DNA from: Pseudolysinimonas_A sp041984585
Lineage (GTDB): Bacteria > Actinomycetota > Actinomycetes > Actinomycetales > Microbacteriaceae
Assembly: GCA_041984585.1 (NCBI GenBank)
Contig: JBHIXX010000001.1
Span: 1 to 64,000, forward strand
Direction: 5' to 3'
DNA: 64,000 bases
The notes beneath the pieces are model-generated. The model was not told the origin of the DNA. It did no database searches and saw nothing but the letters and a program-made list of their open reading frames with translations. A program made the translations under genes and the position numbers. This document shows, one piece after another, positions 1 to 7,511 of this stretch (positions within the stretch are counted from its first letter, which is position 1; every line of letters starts with the position of its first letter).

Positions 1-374
1 TCGAACAGGATGCGGAAGATGCTAGCATCGCGGAAGCGGCCATGCCGGTTCTTGCTAAACGTCGAGTGGTGCGGCACCGGCGCGTTGAGCGGCAATCGGC
101 AGAACCAGCGATAGGCGAGGTTGAAGCGGACTTCCTCACACAGACGGCGCTCCGACGTGATGCCATAGAGGCGAGCGATCAGCGCCATGCGGACCAGCAA
201 TTCAGGCGCGATCGAGGGACGCCCACGGCAACTGTAGTGCGGCGCGAGCGCATCGCGCAGTTCACCCAGGTCGATCAGCCCGTCTATCCTGTGCAGCATA
301 TGATCGGCGGGGATCATCGCTCCCAGCGCCCGCCAGCTTGCGCCCTTGCCGCCTCGCTGTTGCTCACCCATCAT
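1..374 (-). CDS. IS1182-family transposase, N-terminal 124 residues (incomplete)
   Basis: This is the N-terminal part of a DDE transposase with the InsH-type N-terminal domain (DUF772). After a double-methionine start come the segments PADHMLHRIDGLIDL, GRPSIAPELLVRMALIARLYG and SERRLCEEVRFNLAYRWFC, then HHSTFSKNRHGRFRD. This series is characteristic of IS1182 transposases. The catalytic DDE core lies beyond the left edge. Codon use is less GC-biased than in the actinobacterial genes from 930 onwards, which suggests a proteobacterial origin. Activity cannot be judged from this fragment. Confidence 0.85.
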   Translation of the reverse strand, partial: MMGEQQRGGKGASWRALGAMIPADHMLHRIDGLIDLGELRDALAPHYSCRGRPSIAPELLVRMALIARLYGITSERRLCEEVRFNLAYRWFCRLPLNAPVPHHSTFSKNRHGRFRDASIFRILF

Positions 375-453
375 GGCCGCTGCTCCCGATGTGTCGAAGC
401 AGGGAACCCGTTAGGAACGCGATCGGATCACCCGGCCTTTTTTCAACAGCCCC
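1..453 (-). mobile_element. Insertion sequence, IS1182 type, cut by the left edge
   Basis: The element holds the 5' part of a transposase gene reading leftwards and appears to end at about 453. There, a stretch reading GGGGCTGTTGAAAAAAGG on the minus strand (436-453) looks like a terminal inverted repeat, about 80 bases upstream of the transposase start. The other end lies outside the window, so the repeat pairing and any target duplication cannot be checked. It sits only about 16 bases past the stop codon of the neighbouring merR-like gene. Confidence 0.65.
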
Positions 454-468
454 GACCGGTTTTGACAC

Positions 469-885
469 CTAAGTGGTTGTATATTGGTCAAGCAATTCGA
501 TCACGGCACAACTCGCCGCCCCGTCGCCCTCGCAACGGTCGATCGTCGTGGCAAGCAGGCTTTCGAGTTGCGCTAGGTCTGCCATTTTCGCGCGAACCCG
601 CTCCAGGTGGTGGGCCGCGATCTCGCGGACCTCACTGCACGACGCCTGCGCGGGACCGCCAAGTGACAGGATCGCGCGCACCTCGGCCGGGGTGAAGCCG
701 AGTTCACGCGCGCCACGGATGAATCCAAGGACGCGGACGTGGCCGGCCCCATATACTCGCCGGCCCCCGCTCGTGCGGGGTGGGGTCGCCACAATGCCGA
801 CGCGCTCGAAATAGCGGATCGTCTCGATGTTCACGCCGGTTCGGCGCGACAACTCGCCGATAGCTAGGCCTTTCTCATCCCTCAT
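469..885 (-). CDS. MerR-family metal-responsive-type transcriptional regulator
   Basis: A 138-residue MerR-family activator. The N-terminal winged helix (LAIGELSRRTGVNIETIRYF, then a GGRRVY wing) binds DNA and a dimerisation helix follows. Cysteines at 83, 118 and 126 lie close to the positions of the three Hg(II)-binding cysteines of MerR, so a thiophilic metal is a likely inducer. The gap between the last two is 8 rather than 9, so the exact metal is uncertain. The gene faces away from a perfect MerR-type operator at 896-916 that would drive a rightward target gene, but no such gene follows. GC content and residue style look proteobacterial, unlike the rest of the window. Confidence 0.85.
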   Translation of the reverse strand: MRDEKGLAIGELSRRTGVNIETIRYFERVGIVATPPRTSGGRRVYGAGHVRVLGFIRGARELGFTPAEVRAILSLGGPAQASCSEVREIAAHHLERVRAKMADLAQLESLLATTIDRCEGDGAASCAVIELLDQYTTT

Positions 886-892
886 AATTCGC

Positions 893-923
893 TTGCTCCT
901 GTAGCCGCTACAGGAGGCATTAG
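893..923 (+). promoter_or_regulatory. MerR-type promoter and operator
   Basis: The -35 element TTGCTC (893-898) and the -10 element CATTAG (918-923) are separated by 19 bases, the over-long spacer typical of MerR-activated promoters. A perfect dyad fills the spacer: half-site CTCCTGTAGC, one central base, then its reverse complement (896-916). It reads rightwards, away from the regulator. The expected target gene (transporter or detoxification) is missing, because the sequence changes character about ten bases after the -10. Confidence 0.85.
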
Positions 924-1033
924 GGGGTTATTCCGCGCCGCCGAGCTGGGGTCCGCCCGAGGGCGAGCCGCTGGCGCCCGCGGTCGACGGAACCGTCCCC
1001 CCGCCGAGCGCACCCGAGTCCGCCGCTCCCGCG

Positions 1034-3127
1034 ATGCCCGAGGCGATGGAGTCCGCGCCCGCCGACCCGGCGGGTCCCGAGTCACCGGCACCCGAGTCGG
1101 CCGCCTTCGATCTGCCGGCCCCCGAGTCGGCGGCTTTCGAGATGGCGGCCCCCGAGCCGACGCCCGCTGACGACGCGATCCTCGCCGACGCCCCGCCGCC
1201 GGAGGAGTCCGCCGCGCTGCCGGGCGTGCCGCCGCCCCTGGTCGAGCCGCCGCCGTTCCCGCCGCCCGCCGCGGGCGCCGAGCCGCCGGCCGCGCTGGTC
1301 GATCTGCCGCCGCCGACGACCGGTCCGATCGAGCCGGGTCGTCCGCCGGAGTTCGCGGATGTCGACGTGTCGCAGCTGCCGCCGCCGGTCGGCATGGAGC
1401 CCGCGGCCCTGCCGCCCTACCGGCCCGAGGACGACGTCCCCGGCGGGTCGGACGGGCCCGCCGCGCCGCCCCCGCCCGACGACGCCATCCCGGTGTTCGA
1501 CTCCCTGCTCGGTTTCGATTCGGACGACGCCGAGGATGCCGACGTCGACGCCGTGGATCGCGTGGGCGCGGCGCCGGTGCTCGAGGTGGACTCCACGGGG
1601 AGCGTCGACGTGGCGACGCCGCTGTCCCGCCCGGTCCCGACCGTGCGCATGGCGGACGACGACACGGCGCTCGACCCCCGGCCGACGCCGCACCCCGTCT
1701 TCACCGTGGAGACCGCGGGGCCCGAGCCGACGGCTCTCGACCTGCGCGCCGGACGCGCCGCGCGCCTGTTCTGGCTCTGGTTCGCGACCACGTCGTCGCT
1801 GCTCAGCCTCACCGTCGGCGCGACCCTGTTCGAGCTGGGTCTGTCGCTGCGGCAGGCGATCGTCGCGGCGCTCGCCGGTGTGGCGATCTCGTTCCTGCCC
1901 CTCGGCCTCGGCACGCTCGCGGGCAAGTGGAGCGGGCAGCCCACGCTCGTGGTGTCGCGGGCGACCTTCGGGCTGGTCGGCAACATCGTGCCGACGATCA
2001 TCGCGCTGATCTCGCGCGCGTTCTGGGGCGGCGCTCTGCTCTGGATGCTGGCCGTCTCGGTCGGCGCCGTTCTGGAGGACGCCGGGCTCGACGCGGGTCT
2101 CGGCGCGGGCACGTGGTCGCTCGTCGGTCTCGGTGCCGGGTTCGCGATCGCGGCGGCGGTCTCGGTCGTCGGCTACGGACTGCTCGCCCGGGTGCAGCTG
2201 GTGCTGAGCATCGCGGCCGGCATCCTGGTCGCGGGCGCGATCGCGCTCACCTGGGATCGGGTGGACCTCGACGCCGCGCTCACCGTCGGCGACGGGCCGT
2301 GGATCCTGGTGGCCACCGGCGCCGTGCTGGTCTTCTCGTTCGTGGGCCTCGCCTGGGTGCACTCCACCGGCGACGTCGCGCGCTACCAGCGCACCGGCTC
2401 GTCGGGCGGGGCGTCGATGCTCTGGGCCGCGTTCGGGGCGACTCTGCCCGCGTTCGCGCTGATCGCCTGGGGCGCCGTGCTCGCCGCATCCGATCCGGTG
2501 CTCGCCTTCGGGCTGGCGAGCGAGCCGCTGCGCACCGTCGCCGCGCTGCTGCCGCTCTGGTACCCGGTGCCGCTGCTGCTCGCCGCGGGCATCGGGCTGA
2601 TCTCGGGCGCCGCGCTCACCATGTACTCGGGCGGGCTCGTCGTGCAGGCGCTGGGCCTGCGCCTGCGACGTCCGCTCGCGACCCTGCTCGCGGCCGTCGT
2701 CATCGCGGCGACCGCCGCCGCGCTGCTCGTGCTGGTGCCCGACGCCCGGAGCCTCGTCGCCGACGTGGCGACCACCATCGCGGTTCCGGTGGCGGCCTGG
2801 GCGGGTATCTTCTCGGCGGAGATGATGATCCGCAGCCGGCGGTTCCACAGCGCTTCCCTGCTGCTGCGCGGGGGGCTCTACCCGGCGGTCCGGGTGGTCA
2901 ACCTGGTCGGGCTGGTCGTGATCACCGCGATCGGGTTCGGCTTCACCCACGGCGACCTCCCGTGGCTGGCCTGGCAGGGCTTCGCGTTCCCGCTGCTCGG
3001 CGTCGACGCCGCCGACCCGATCGCGACGGGCGATCTGGGCGTGCTGCTCGCGCTCGGTCTGGGCGTGCTGCTGCCGATCGTGGCGGGCATCCCGGCGGTG
3101 CGCCGCCAGGAGGACGAGCTGGACTGA
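1034..3127 (+). CDS. NCS1 (cytosine/purine) family permease, 5' end probably lost
   Basis: An integral membrane protein of the purine-cytosine permease (NCS1) family, predicted to import a nucleobase or related compound. Residues 1-240 are a low-complexity region of proline, alanine, glutamate and aspartate, probably cytoplasmic. About twelve membrane segments start near residue 242 and include the family-typical segment SRATFGLVGN. The reading frame stays open upstream to 905, and the proline-rich style continues back to about 932, so the ATG at 1034 is probably internal. The native start seems to have been replaced by the foreign segment on the left. A gene truncated by insertion or by an assembly join are both possible. 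Confidence 0.7.
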   Translation: MPEAMESAPADPAGPESPAPESAAFDLPAPESAAFEMAAPEPTPADDAILADAPPPEESAALPGVPPPLVEPPPFPPPAAGAEPPAALVDLPPPTTGPIEPGRPPEFADVDVSQLPPPVGMEPAALPPYRPEDDVPGGSDGPAAPPPPDDAIPVFDSLLGFDSDDAEDADVDAVDRVGAAPVLEVDSTGSVDVATPLSRPVPTVRMADDDTALDPRPTPHPVFTVETAGPEPTALDLRAGRAARLFWLWFATTSSLLSLTVGATLFELGLSLRQAIVAALAGVAISFLPLGLGTLAGKWSGQPTLVVSRATFGLVGNIVPTIIALISRAFWGGALLWMLAVSVGAVLEDAGLDAGLGAGTWSLVGLGAGFAIAAAVSVVGYGLLARVQLVLSIAAGILVAGAIALTWDRVDLDAALTVGDGPWILVATGAVLVFSFVGLAWVHSTGDVARYQRTGSSGGASMLWAAFGATLPAFALIAWGAVLAASDPVLAFGLASEPLRTVAALLPLWYPVPLLLAAGIGLISGAALTMYSGGLVVQALGLRLRRPLATLLAAVVIAATAAALLVLVPDARSLVADVATTIAVPVAAWAGIFSAEMMIRSRRFHSASLLLRGGLYPAVRVVNLVGLVVITAIGFGFTHGDLPWLAWQGFAFPLLGVDAADPIATGDLGVLLALGLGVLLPIVAGIPAVRRQEDELD

Positions 3128-3150
3128 CCGCGGTCGCGTCCCGCCGCTCG

Positions 3151-3156
3151 TAGACT
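3151..3156 (+). promoter_or_regulatory. -10 element TAGACT, leaderless start of the Nif3-like gene
   Basis: TAGACT ends exactly 6 bases before the ATG at 3163, so transcription should start at or next to the start codon. No ribosome binding site precedes the ATG. Confidence 0.6.
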
Positions 3157-3162
3157 GGGGCG

Positions 3163-3978
3163 ATGCCCACTCTGGCCGAGGTCGACGCGGTCGTCGCCCG
3201 GCTGTGGCCGGTCTCCGGCGCCGAGGACTGGGATGCGGTGGGGCTCGTCTCCGGGGATCCCGAGGCGGAGGTCACCCGCATCCGTCTGGCGGTCGACGCC
3301 GTGCTCGACACCGTCGACGAGGCGGTCGCCGACGGCGCGCAGCTGCTGCTCACCCACCATCCGCTGCTGCTGCGCGGTGTGACCAGCGTCGCGGAGACCC
3401 GGTACAAGGGCGCCGTGCTGGCCCGCCTGATCCGCGGCGGATGCGCGCTCATCGCGGCGCACACGAACGCCGACGTCGTCGCCGACGGCACCTCGGCGGT
3501 GATGGCCCGCGCCCTCGACCTGGTCGACGCCGAGCCGCTCGCGCCGAGCGCCGCCGACCCCGCGACGGGCATCGGCCGCGTCGGGAGACTGCCCGAGCCG
3601 ATGCCGCTCGGCCGCCTCGCCCGCGCGCTGGCCGACATCCTGCCGCCGACGGCGGGCGGCATCCGCGTGGCGGGGGAGTACGACCGCGAGGTGTCGTCGG
3701 TGGCGCTGTGCGCGGGCGCCGGCGACGCGTTCCTCGCCCACCCGGCCGTCACCGGCGCCGACGTCTACATCACCAGCGACCTGCGCCACCACCCCGCCTC
3801 GGAGGCCCGCGAGAACGCGCGCGTCGCCGGGGGTCCCGCGCTCGTCGACGTCAGCCACTGGGCGGCGGAGTGGCTCTGGCTCGACACCGCGGCGGAGCAG
3901 TTGCGCGCCGAACTGCCCGGCGTCGACGTCGCCGTGAGCGAGCTGCGCACCGACCCGTGGGAGTTCGCGATCGTATGA
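3163..3978 (+). CDS. Nif3-like dinuclear metal centre protein
   Basis: A 271-residue member of the NIF3/YbgI family (GTP cyclohydrolase I type 2-like fold), conserved proteins that form toroidal hexamers with two metal ions per subunit. The physiological reaction is not settled. Metal-binding motifs visible are THHPLLLRG (near residue 65), AAHTNADVV (near residue 101) and the C-terminal DVSHWAAEW histidine. The length is close to the short form of the family, without the inserted PII-like domain. The start is set by a TAGACT -10 six bases upstream. It is followed 43 bases later by a coiled-coil protein gene and rnhA, a common actinobacterial trio. Confidence 0.9.
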   Translation: MPTLAEVDAVVARLWPVSGAEDWDAVGLVSGDPEAEVTRIRLAVDAVLDTVDEAVADGAQLLLTHHPLLLRGVTSVAETRYKGAVLARLIRGGCALIAAHTNADVVADGTSAVMARALDLVDAEPLAPSAADPATGIGRVGRLPEPMPLGRLARALADILPPTAGGIRVAGEYDREVSSVALCAGAGDAFLAHPAVTGADVYITSDLRHHPASEARENARVAGGPALVDVSHWAAEWLWLDTAAEQLRAELPGVDVAVSELRTDPWEFAIV

Positions 3979-4021
3979 CGACACCCGCCCGCCGGCCCTG
4001 TCCGGCCCCGAGGAGGACCGC

Positions 4022-4762
4022 ATGGCGTTGACCGCCGCCCCCGAGGACCAGGCCCTGCTCCTCGACCTGCAGGAGCTCGACACCCGTCTGCAGCAGCTCG
4101 CCCACAAGGCCGCGAGCCAGCCCGAGATCGCCGAGATCGCGCGGCTCGAGGCGGAGGCCGCCGAGCTGCGGCGCACCGCCACCGCGCGCACCGGCGAGCT
4201 GGAGGACGCCCGCGCCGAGCTCGGCCGGGTCGAGGCCGACGTCGCGGTCGTCACGGCCCGCGTCGAGCGCGATCGCGGACGGCTCGACCACGCGGCCACG
4301 GCGAAGGACGCCCAGGCGCTCGAGCAGGAGCTCGCCGCGCTGGCGAAGCGCACGAGCGACCTGGAGGACATCCAGCTCGCGGTGATGGAGACAGTCGAGG
4401 AGCGCGAGGCCGCGCTCGCCGAGACGACGGATGCGCTCGCCGGCGTCGACGAGCGCATCGCGGTCGCGGTCGCGGCGCGCGACGCCGCGCTCGCCGAACT
4501 CGAGGGGGAGCGCACCCACGTGGCCGCGAACCGGGCGACGGTCGCCGGCAAGGTGCCGGCCGACCTGCTGGCGCTCTACGAGCGTCAGCGCGAGCGCTAC
4601 GGCGTGGGGGCGTCGCTGCTGCGCGGCGGCGTGACCGGCGCGACCGGCGTGGCGCTCACGGCATCCGACCTCGCGACGGTGCGGGCGGCGGCGCCGGATG
4701 CGGTGCTCATCTGCCCCGACTCGAACGCCGTGCTGGTGCGCACCGCGGAGTCGGGACTGTGA
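4022..4762 (+). CDS. Coiled-coil protein with degenerate C-terminal zinc-ribbon
   Basis: A 246-residue protein of the actinobacterial zinc-ribbon/CT398-like coiled-coil hairpin family. Residues 10-185 are a long antiparallel coiled coil rich in Ala, Glu, Leu and Arg. The C-terminal region aligns with the family's C4 zinc ribbon, but only one of the four cysteines remains (LICPDSNAVLVRT). The first CxxC is replaced by the glycine- and alanine-rich GGVTGATGVAL, so zinc binding is unlikely. A strong GGAGG lies 5 bases before the ATG. The gene overlaps the following RNase H gene by four bases, so the two are co-translated. Function is unknown; related proteins are thought to bind nucleic acid or membranes. 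Confidence 0.8.
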   Translation: MALTAAPEDQALLLDLQELDTRLQQLAHKAASQPEIAEIARLEAEAAELRRTATARTGELEDARAELGRVEADVAVVTARVERDRGRLDHAATAKDAQALEQELAALAKRTSDLEDIQLAVMETVEEREAALAETTDALAGVDERIAVAVAARDAALAELEGERTHVAANRATVAGKVPADLLALYERQRERYGVGASLLRGGVTGATGVALTASDLATVRAAAPDAVLICPDSNAVLVRTAESGL

Positions 4763-5190
4763 CCCAGGCCCCGACCCGGCTCGTCGTCGAGGCCGACGGC
4801 GGCTCCCGCGGCAACCCCGGTCAGGCGGCCGGCGGCGCGGTCGTCATCGACCCGGAGTCGGGCGAGGTGCTCGCCGAACTCGGCGTCTACGTCGGCGTCG
4901 CGACGAACAACGTCGCCGAGTACCGCGGCATGATCATCGGCGTGCGCCGCGCGCTCGAGATCGCGCCCGACGCGGAGCTGCACGTGAAGATGGACAGCAA
5001 GCTGGTCGTTGAGCAGATGTCGGGCCGCTGGAAGATCAAGCACCCCGACATGCGCGAGCTGGCGCGCGAGGCGTGGGAGATCCTGCGCGACCACCCGGTC
5101 ACCTTCGAGTGGGTGCCCCGGGCCGACAACGCCCGGGCCGACGCGCTCGCCAACGCGTCGATGGACGCGCGCGCCGACATCGACCGCTGA
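4759..5190 (+). CDS. rnhA: Ribonuclease HI-like protein
   Basis: A 143-residue RNase H-fold protein that would cleave the RNA strand of RNA-DNA hybrids. The acidic catalytic residues are visible: Asp in VEADGGSRGNPG, Glu in AEYRGMI, Asp in MDSKLVVEQM and Asp in ADNARADALAN. Many actinobacterial relatives are fused to a C-terminal histidine phosphatase (CobC-like) domain; this one ends after the RNase H domain. The GTG start overlaps the stop of the coiled-coil gene (GTGA), indicating translational coupling. The rnpB gene follows about 50 bases later. Confidence 0.88.
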   Translation: MTQAPTRLVVEADGGSRGNPGQAAGGAVVIDPESGEVLAELGVYVGVATNNVAEYRGMIIGVRRALEIAPDAELHVKMDSKLVVEQMSGRWKIKHPDMRELAREAWEILRDHPVTFEWVPRADNARADALANASMDARADIDR

Positions 5191-5229
5191 GGCCCCGATC
5201 GCGGGGCGCGGGCACGGTACGCGCGGCGG

Positions 5230-5235
5230 TAGCCT
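5230..5235 (+). promoter_or_regulatory. -10 element TAGCCT of rnpB
   Basis: TAGCCT lies 5 bases before the inferred 5' end of the RNase P RNA (5241), the same geometry as the -10 boxes of the leaderless protein genes in this window. No clear -35 is visible. Confidence 0.5.
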
Positions 5236-5240
5236 GGGAG

Positions 5241-5629
5241 CGCAAACGGGCCGGCCAGACGGTCGCGTCATCCGCCTTCGGACGGATGCCGAGGAACGTC
5301 CGGGCTCCACAGGGCAGGACGGTGGGTAACACCCACCCGGAGTGATCCGCGAGAAAGCGCAACAGAGAGCAGACCGCCCGCACCGTCGTCTTCGGACGCG
5401 GAGCGGGTAAGGGTGAAACGGTGGTGTAAGAGACCACCAGGAGCCCGGGTGACCGGGCTCGCTGGGCAAGCCTCGTCCGGAGCAAGGTCAGACAGGGAAC
5501 GATGACGGTGCCCCCCGAGTTCCCGGGTGGACCGCTGGAGGGTCACGGCAACGTGACTCCGAGATAGATGACCGTCGGGCGCCGCGTGCGGCGCTCACAG
5601 AACCCGGCGTATCGGCCGGCCCGTTTGCG
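5241..5629 (+). ncRNA. rnpB: RNase P RNA, bacterial class A
   Basis: The catalytic RNA of ribonuclease P, which matures tRNA 5' ends. The ends pair as helix P1: CGCAAACGGGCCGGCC at 5241 with its complement ending at 5629. Conserved core segments are present in order: GAGGAACGTCCGGGCTCC (5291 onwards), the GGGTAACACCCA loop, the ACAGAGAGCAGACCGCC strand that closes P4 (from about 5364), GGTAAGGGTGAAA, and the 3' core ATAGATGACCGTC followed by AGAACCCGGCGTAT. The length of about 389 bases is normal for actinobacteria. It follows rnhA and faces cspA, with only about 30 bases between the RNA 3' end and the cspA stop. Confidence 0.93.
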
Positions 5630-5660
5630 CCGCCCGCGGGCGACCGTCGCGATCAGCTGA

Positions 5661-5864
5661 TCAGGCGATCTTGATGCTCGCGGCCTGGGGACCCTTCGGA
5701 CCCTGGGCGACCTCGAACTCGACCTTCTGACCCTCTTCGAGCGACCGGTACCCGGTCGCCTCGATCGCGGAGTAGTGGGCGAACAGATCCTGCGAGCCGT
5801 CGTCGGGCACGATGAATCCGTACCCCTTCTCGGCGTTGAACCACTTCACGGTACCCGTGGGCAT
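5661..5864 (-). CDS. cspA: Cold-shock protein, CspA family
   Basis: A 67-residue single cold-shock domain protein, an RNA and single-strand DNA chaperone. Both nucleic-acid-binding motifs are present: KWFNAEKGYGFI (RNP1-type) and DLFAHYSAI (RNP2-type). The C-terminal GPKGPQAASIKIA is the usual actinobacterial ending. GAGAAAG lies about 8 bases before the ATG, and the upstream region up to about 5970 on the minus strand would carry the leader, which in this family often regulates translation with temperature. The gene converges with rnpB. The gene symbol is family-level. Confidence 0.92.
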   Translation of the reverse strand: MPTGTVKWFNAEKGYGFIVPDDGSQDLFAHYSAIEATGYRSLEEGQKVEFEVAQGPKGPQAASIKIA

Positions 5865-6036
5865 TGCGACTGCTTTCTCGGTGTCCCGGCCCTTCGACTA
5901 ACGGGCCGATGATTCAGCAAACGTAGCGGAACCGCGGGACGCCCGGAGGTGCGACGAGAGAACGTCACCTGATCGAAACATGGCGGCGACGTGCCCGACA
6001 TCCGCCCGTCGGGAGCGCGGGCGACGCCCGGCGGGC

Positions 6037-6873
6037 TCAGACGGGGAACTCGCGGCCGGAGACCGCCTCGGGACGCACCCGCACGTAGTTGTGCTTCGGG
6101 CTGGGATGCGCCGTGCGCAGTCCGAGCACGCCCGACTCCTCGATCTCGGGGTCGGAGTCGAGGCGCTCCGCGAGCCCGCGCACGACGACGCTCCAGCGCA
6201 CCCCGTCGTCGACGCCGTCGAGTTCCACCGCGACCCGCGGATGGCGCACCAGGCGCTCGAGCTTCGCCCCCGGCGCCGTGCGGAAGTACAGCATGCGGTG
6301 CCGCGCCAGCACGTCGACCGGGGTGATGTCGAGGTCGTCGCCGTCGCGGGTCGCGAGCCGTCCGACGCCGCCCCCGGCGAGCCGATCCCAGCAGCCGTCG
6401 GCGTCGAGTTCGCGCATCCCGCGGTCCGCCTCATCGGCGCCGGCGTCGGTGCGCATCCGGTCGTGCACGACGTCGGCGCGCGACGCCTCCTCGACCACGT
6501 GCCGCACGTGCGCGCGGTCGGCCGCGGCGACCCGGCCGCCCAGCACGACCACCCCGTGCCGCACGTCGAAGCCGACGCCGGTCGCGGCGTCGCCGATCCC
6601 GGCGAGGGCGCGCGCGACGCGCGAGCCGAGCTCGGCGTCGTCGGGGTCCTCCACCGAGAGCTCGACGGTGATCCGCGAGACGACGCGCGTCTCGGGCGCG
6701 GCGTCGGCGGCCGCCTGTGCGGCGGCGAGGCGTTCCGCGTGGGTGCGCACGGTGCCGGTGAGCAGCACGGCGCCGTCGGCGTCCAGCTCGACGCTGACCG
6801 CCAGCGCGTCGACCTCGCGCGACGACTCCAGCGCGGCGCGCACCGCGTCGACCGGCGCGGCGGCGTCGCTCAC
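6037..6873 (-). CDS. BON-BON-pyridoxamine 5'-phosphate oxidase-like fusion protein
   Basis: A 278-residue protein with two consecutive BON-type repeats (about residues 8-70 and 72-145) followed by a split-barrel PNPOx-like flavin-binding domain (about 150-278, with GVGRLATRDGDDLDITPVDV and the C-terminal KHNYVRVRPEAVSG). BON modules usually bind lipid or membranes or mediate protein contacts. PNPOx-like domains bind FMN or F420 and reduce small molecules. The GTG start overlaps the stop of the DevR-type regulator (GTGA), so it is the last gene of a devS-devR-BON operon. M. tuberculosis places a PNPOx-like protein in its DosR dormancy regulon, so a hypoxia role is likely. The substrate is unknown. 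Confidence 0.75.
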   Translation of the reverse strand: MSDAAAPVDAVRAALESSREVDALAVSVELDADGAVLLTGTVRTHAERLAAAQAAADAAPETRVVSRITVELSVEDPDDAELGSRVARALAGIGDAATGVGFDVRHGVVVLGGRVAAADRAHVRHVVEEASRADVVHDRMRTDAGADEADRGMRELDADGCWDRLAGGGVGRLATRDGDDLDITPVDVLARHRMLYFRTAPGAKLERLVRHPRVAVELDGVDDGVRWSVVVRGLAERLDSDPEIEESGVLGLRTAHPSPKHNYVRVRPEAVSGREFPV

Positions 6874-7511
6874 GGCTGATCCCGCAGCGAGGCGCCGTAC
6901 ACGGCGGCCTGGGTGCGCCGCTCCATGCCGAGCTTGGCCAGCAGGCCCGAGACGTAGTTCTTGACGGTCTTCTCGGCCAGCTCGAGCCGCTCGCCGATCT
7001 GCCGGTTGCTGAGCCCCTCGGCGATGAGCTTCAGCACCTGCTGCTCGCGCAGGGTGAGATCGGGCGCCACCTCGGCGGGCGCCTCCGCCATCCGGGCGGT
7101 CACCCGCTGGCCGAGGTCGCTGCTCAGCAGCCGGTGTCCGGCGACGATGCGGCGGATGCCCTCCACCAGCTTGCTGCCGCGCACGTCCTTCAGCGCGTAG
7201 CCGTCGGCCCCCGCGAGCACGGCGCCGTATGCGGCCTGCTCGTCGTCGTAGGCGGTGAGGATGAGGCAGTGCAGGTCGGGGAACCGGGCCTTCAGGTCGC
7301 GGCAGAGGTCGATGCCGTTGCCGTCGGGCAGGTGCACGTCGAGCACCACGACGTCGGGCCGGGTCGCCTCGACGCGGCCGAGGGTGCGCTCGACGGTTCC
7401 CGACTCGCCGACCACCTCGAGGTCGCGCTCGGCGTCGATCAGGTCGGCGATGCCGCGCCGCACGATCTCGTGGTCGTCGACGAGGAACACGCGGGTCGTT
7501 CCGTCGGTCAC
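6870..7511 (-). CDS. DevR/DosR-type response regulator (NarL/LuxR class)
   Basis: A 213-residue two-component regulator. The receiver domain carries the acidic pocket (FLVDDHE), the phospho-acceptor Asp58 in VVVLDVHLPDGNG, the switch Thr in LTAYDD and the Lys in ALKDVRG. A linker leads to a LuxR-type helix-turn-helix (TLREQQVLKLIAEGLSNRQIGERL, then LAEKTVKNYVSGLLAKLGM). This domain sequence is very like DevR/DosR of mycobacteria, which controls the hypoxia/nitric-oxide dormancy regulon. It starts with GTG overlapping the kinase stop by four bases, so kinase and regulator are co-translated. Two DosR-box-like sites near the stress-protein and cydA genes are its likely targets. Confidence 0.88.
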   Translation of the reverse strand: MTDGTTRVFLVDDHEIVRRGIADLIDAERDLEVVGESGTVERTLGRVEATRPDVVVLDVHLPDGNGIDLCRDLKARFPDLHCLILTAYDDEQAAYGAVLAGADGYALKDVRGSKLVEGIRRIVAGHRLLSSDLGQRVTARMAEAPAEVAPDLTLREQQVLKLIAEGLSNRQIGERLELAEKTVKNYVSGLLAKLGMERRTQAAVYGASLRDQP

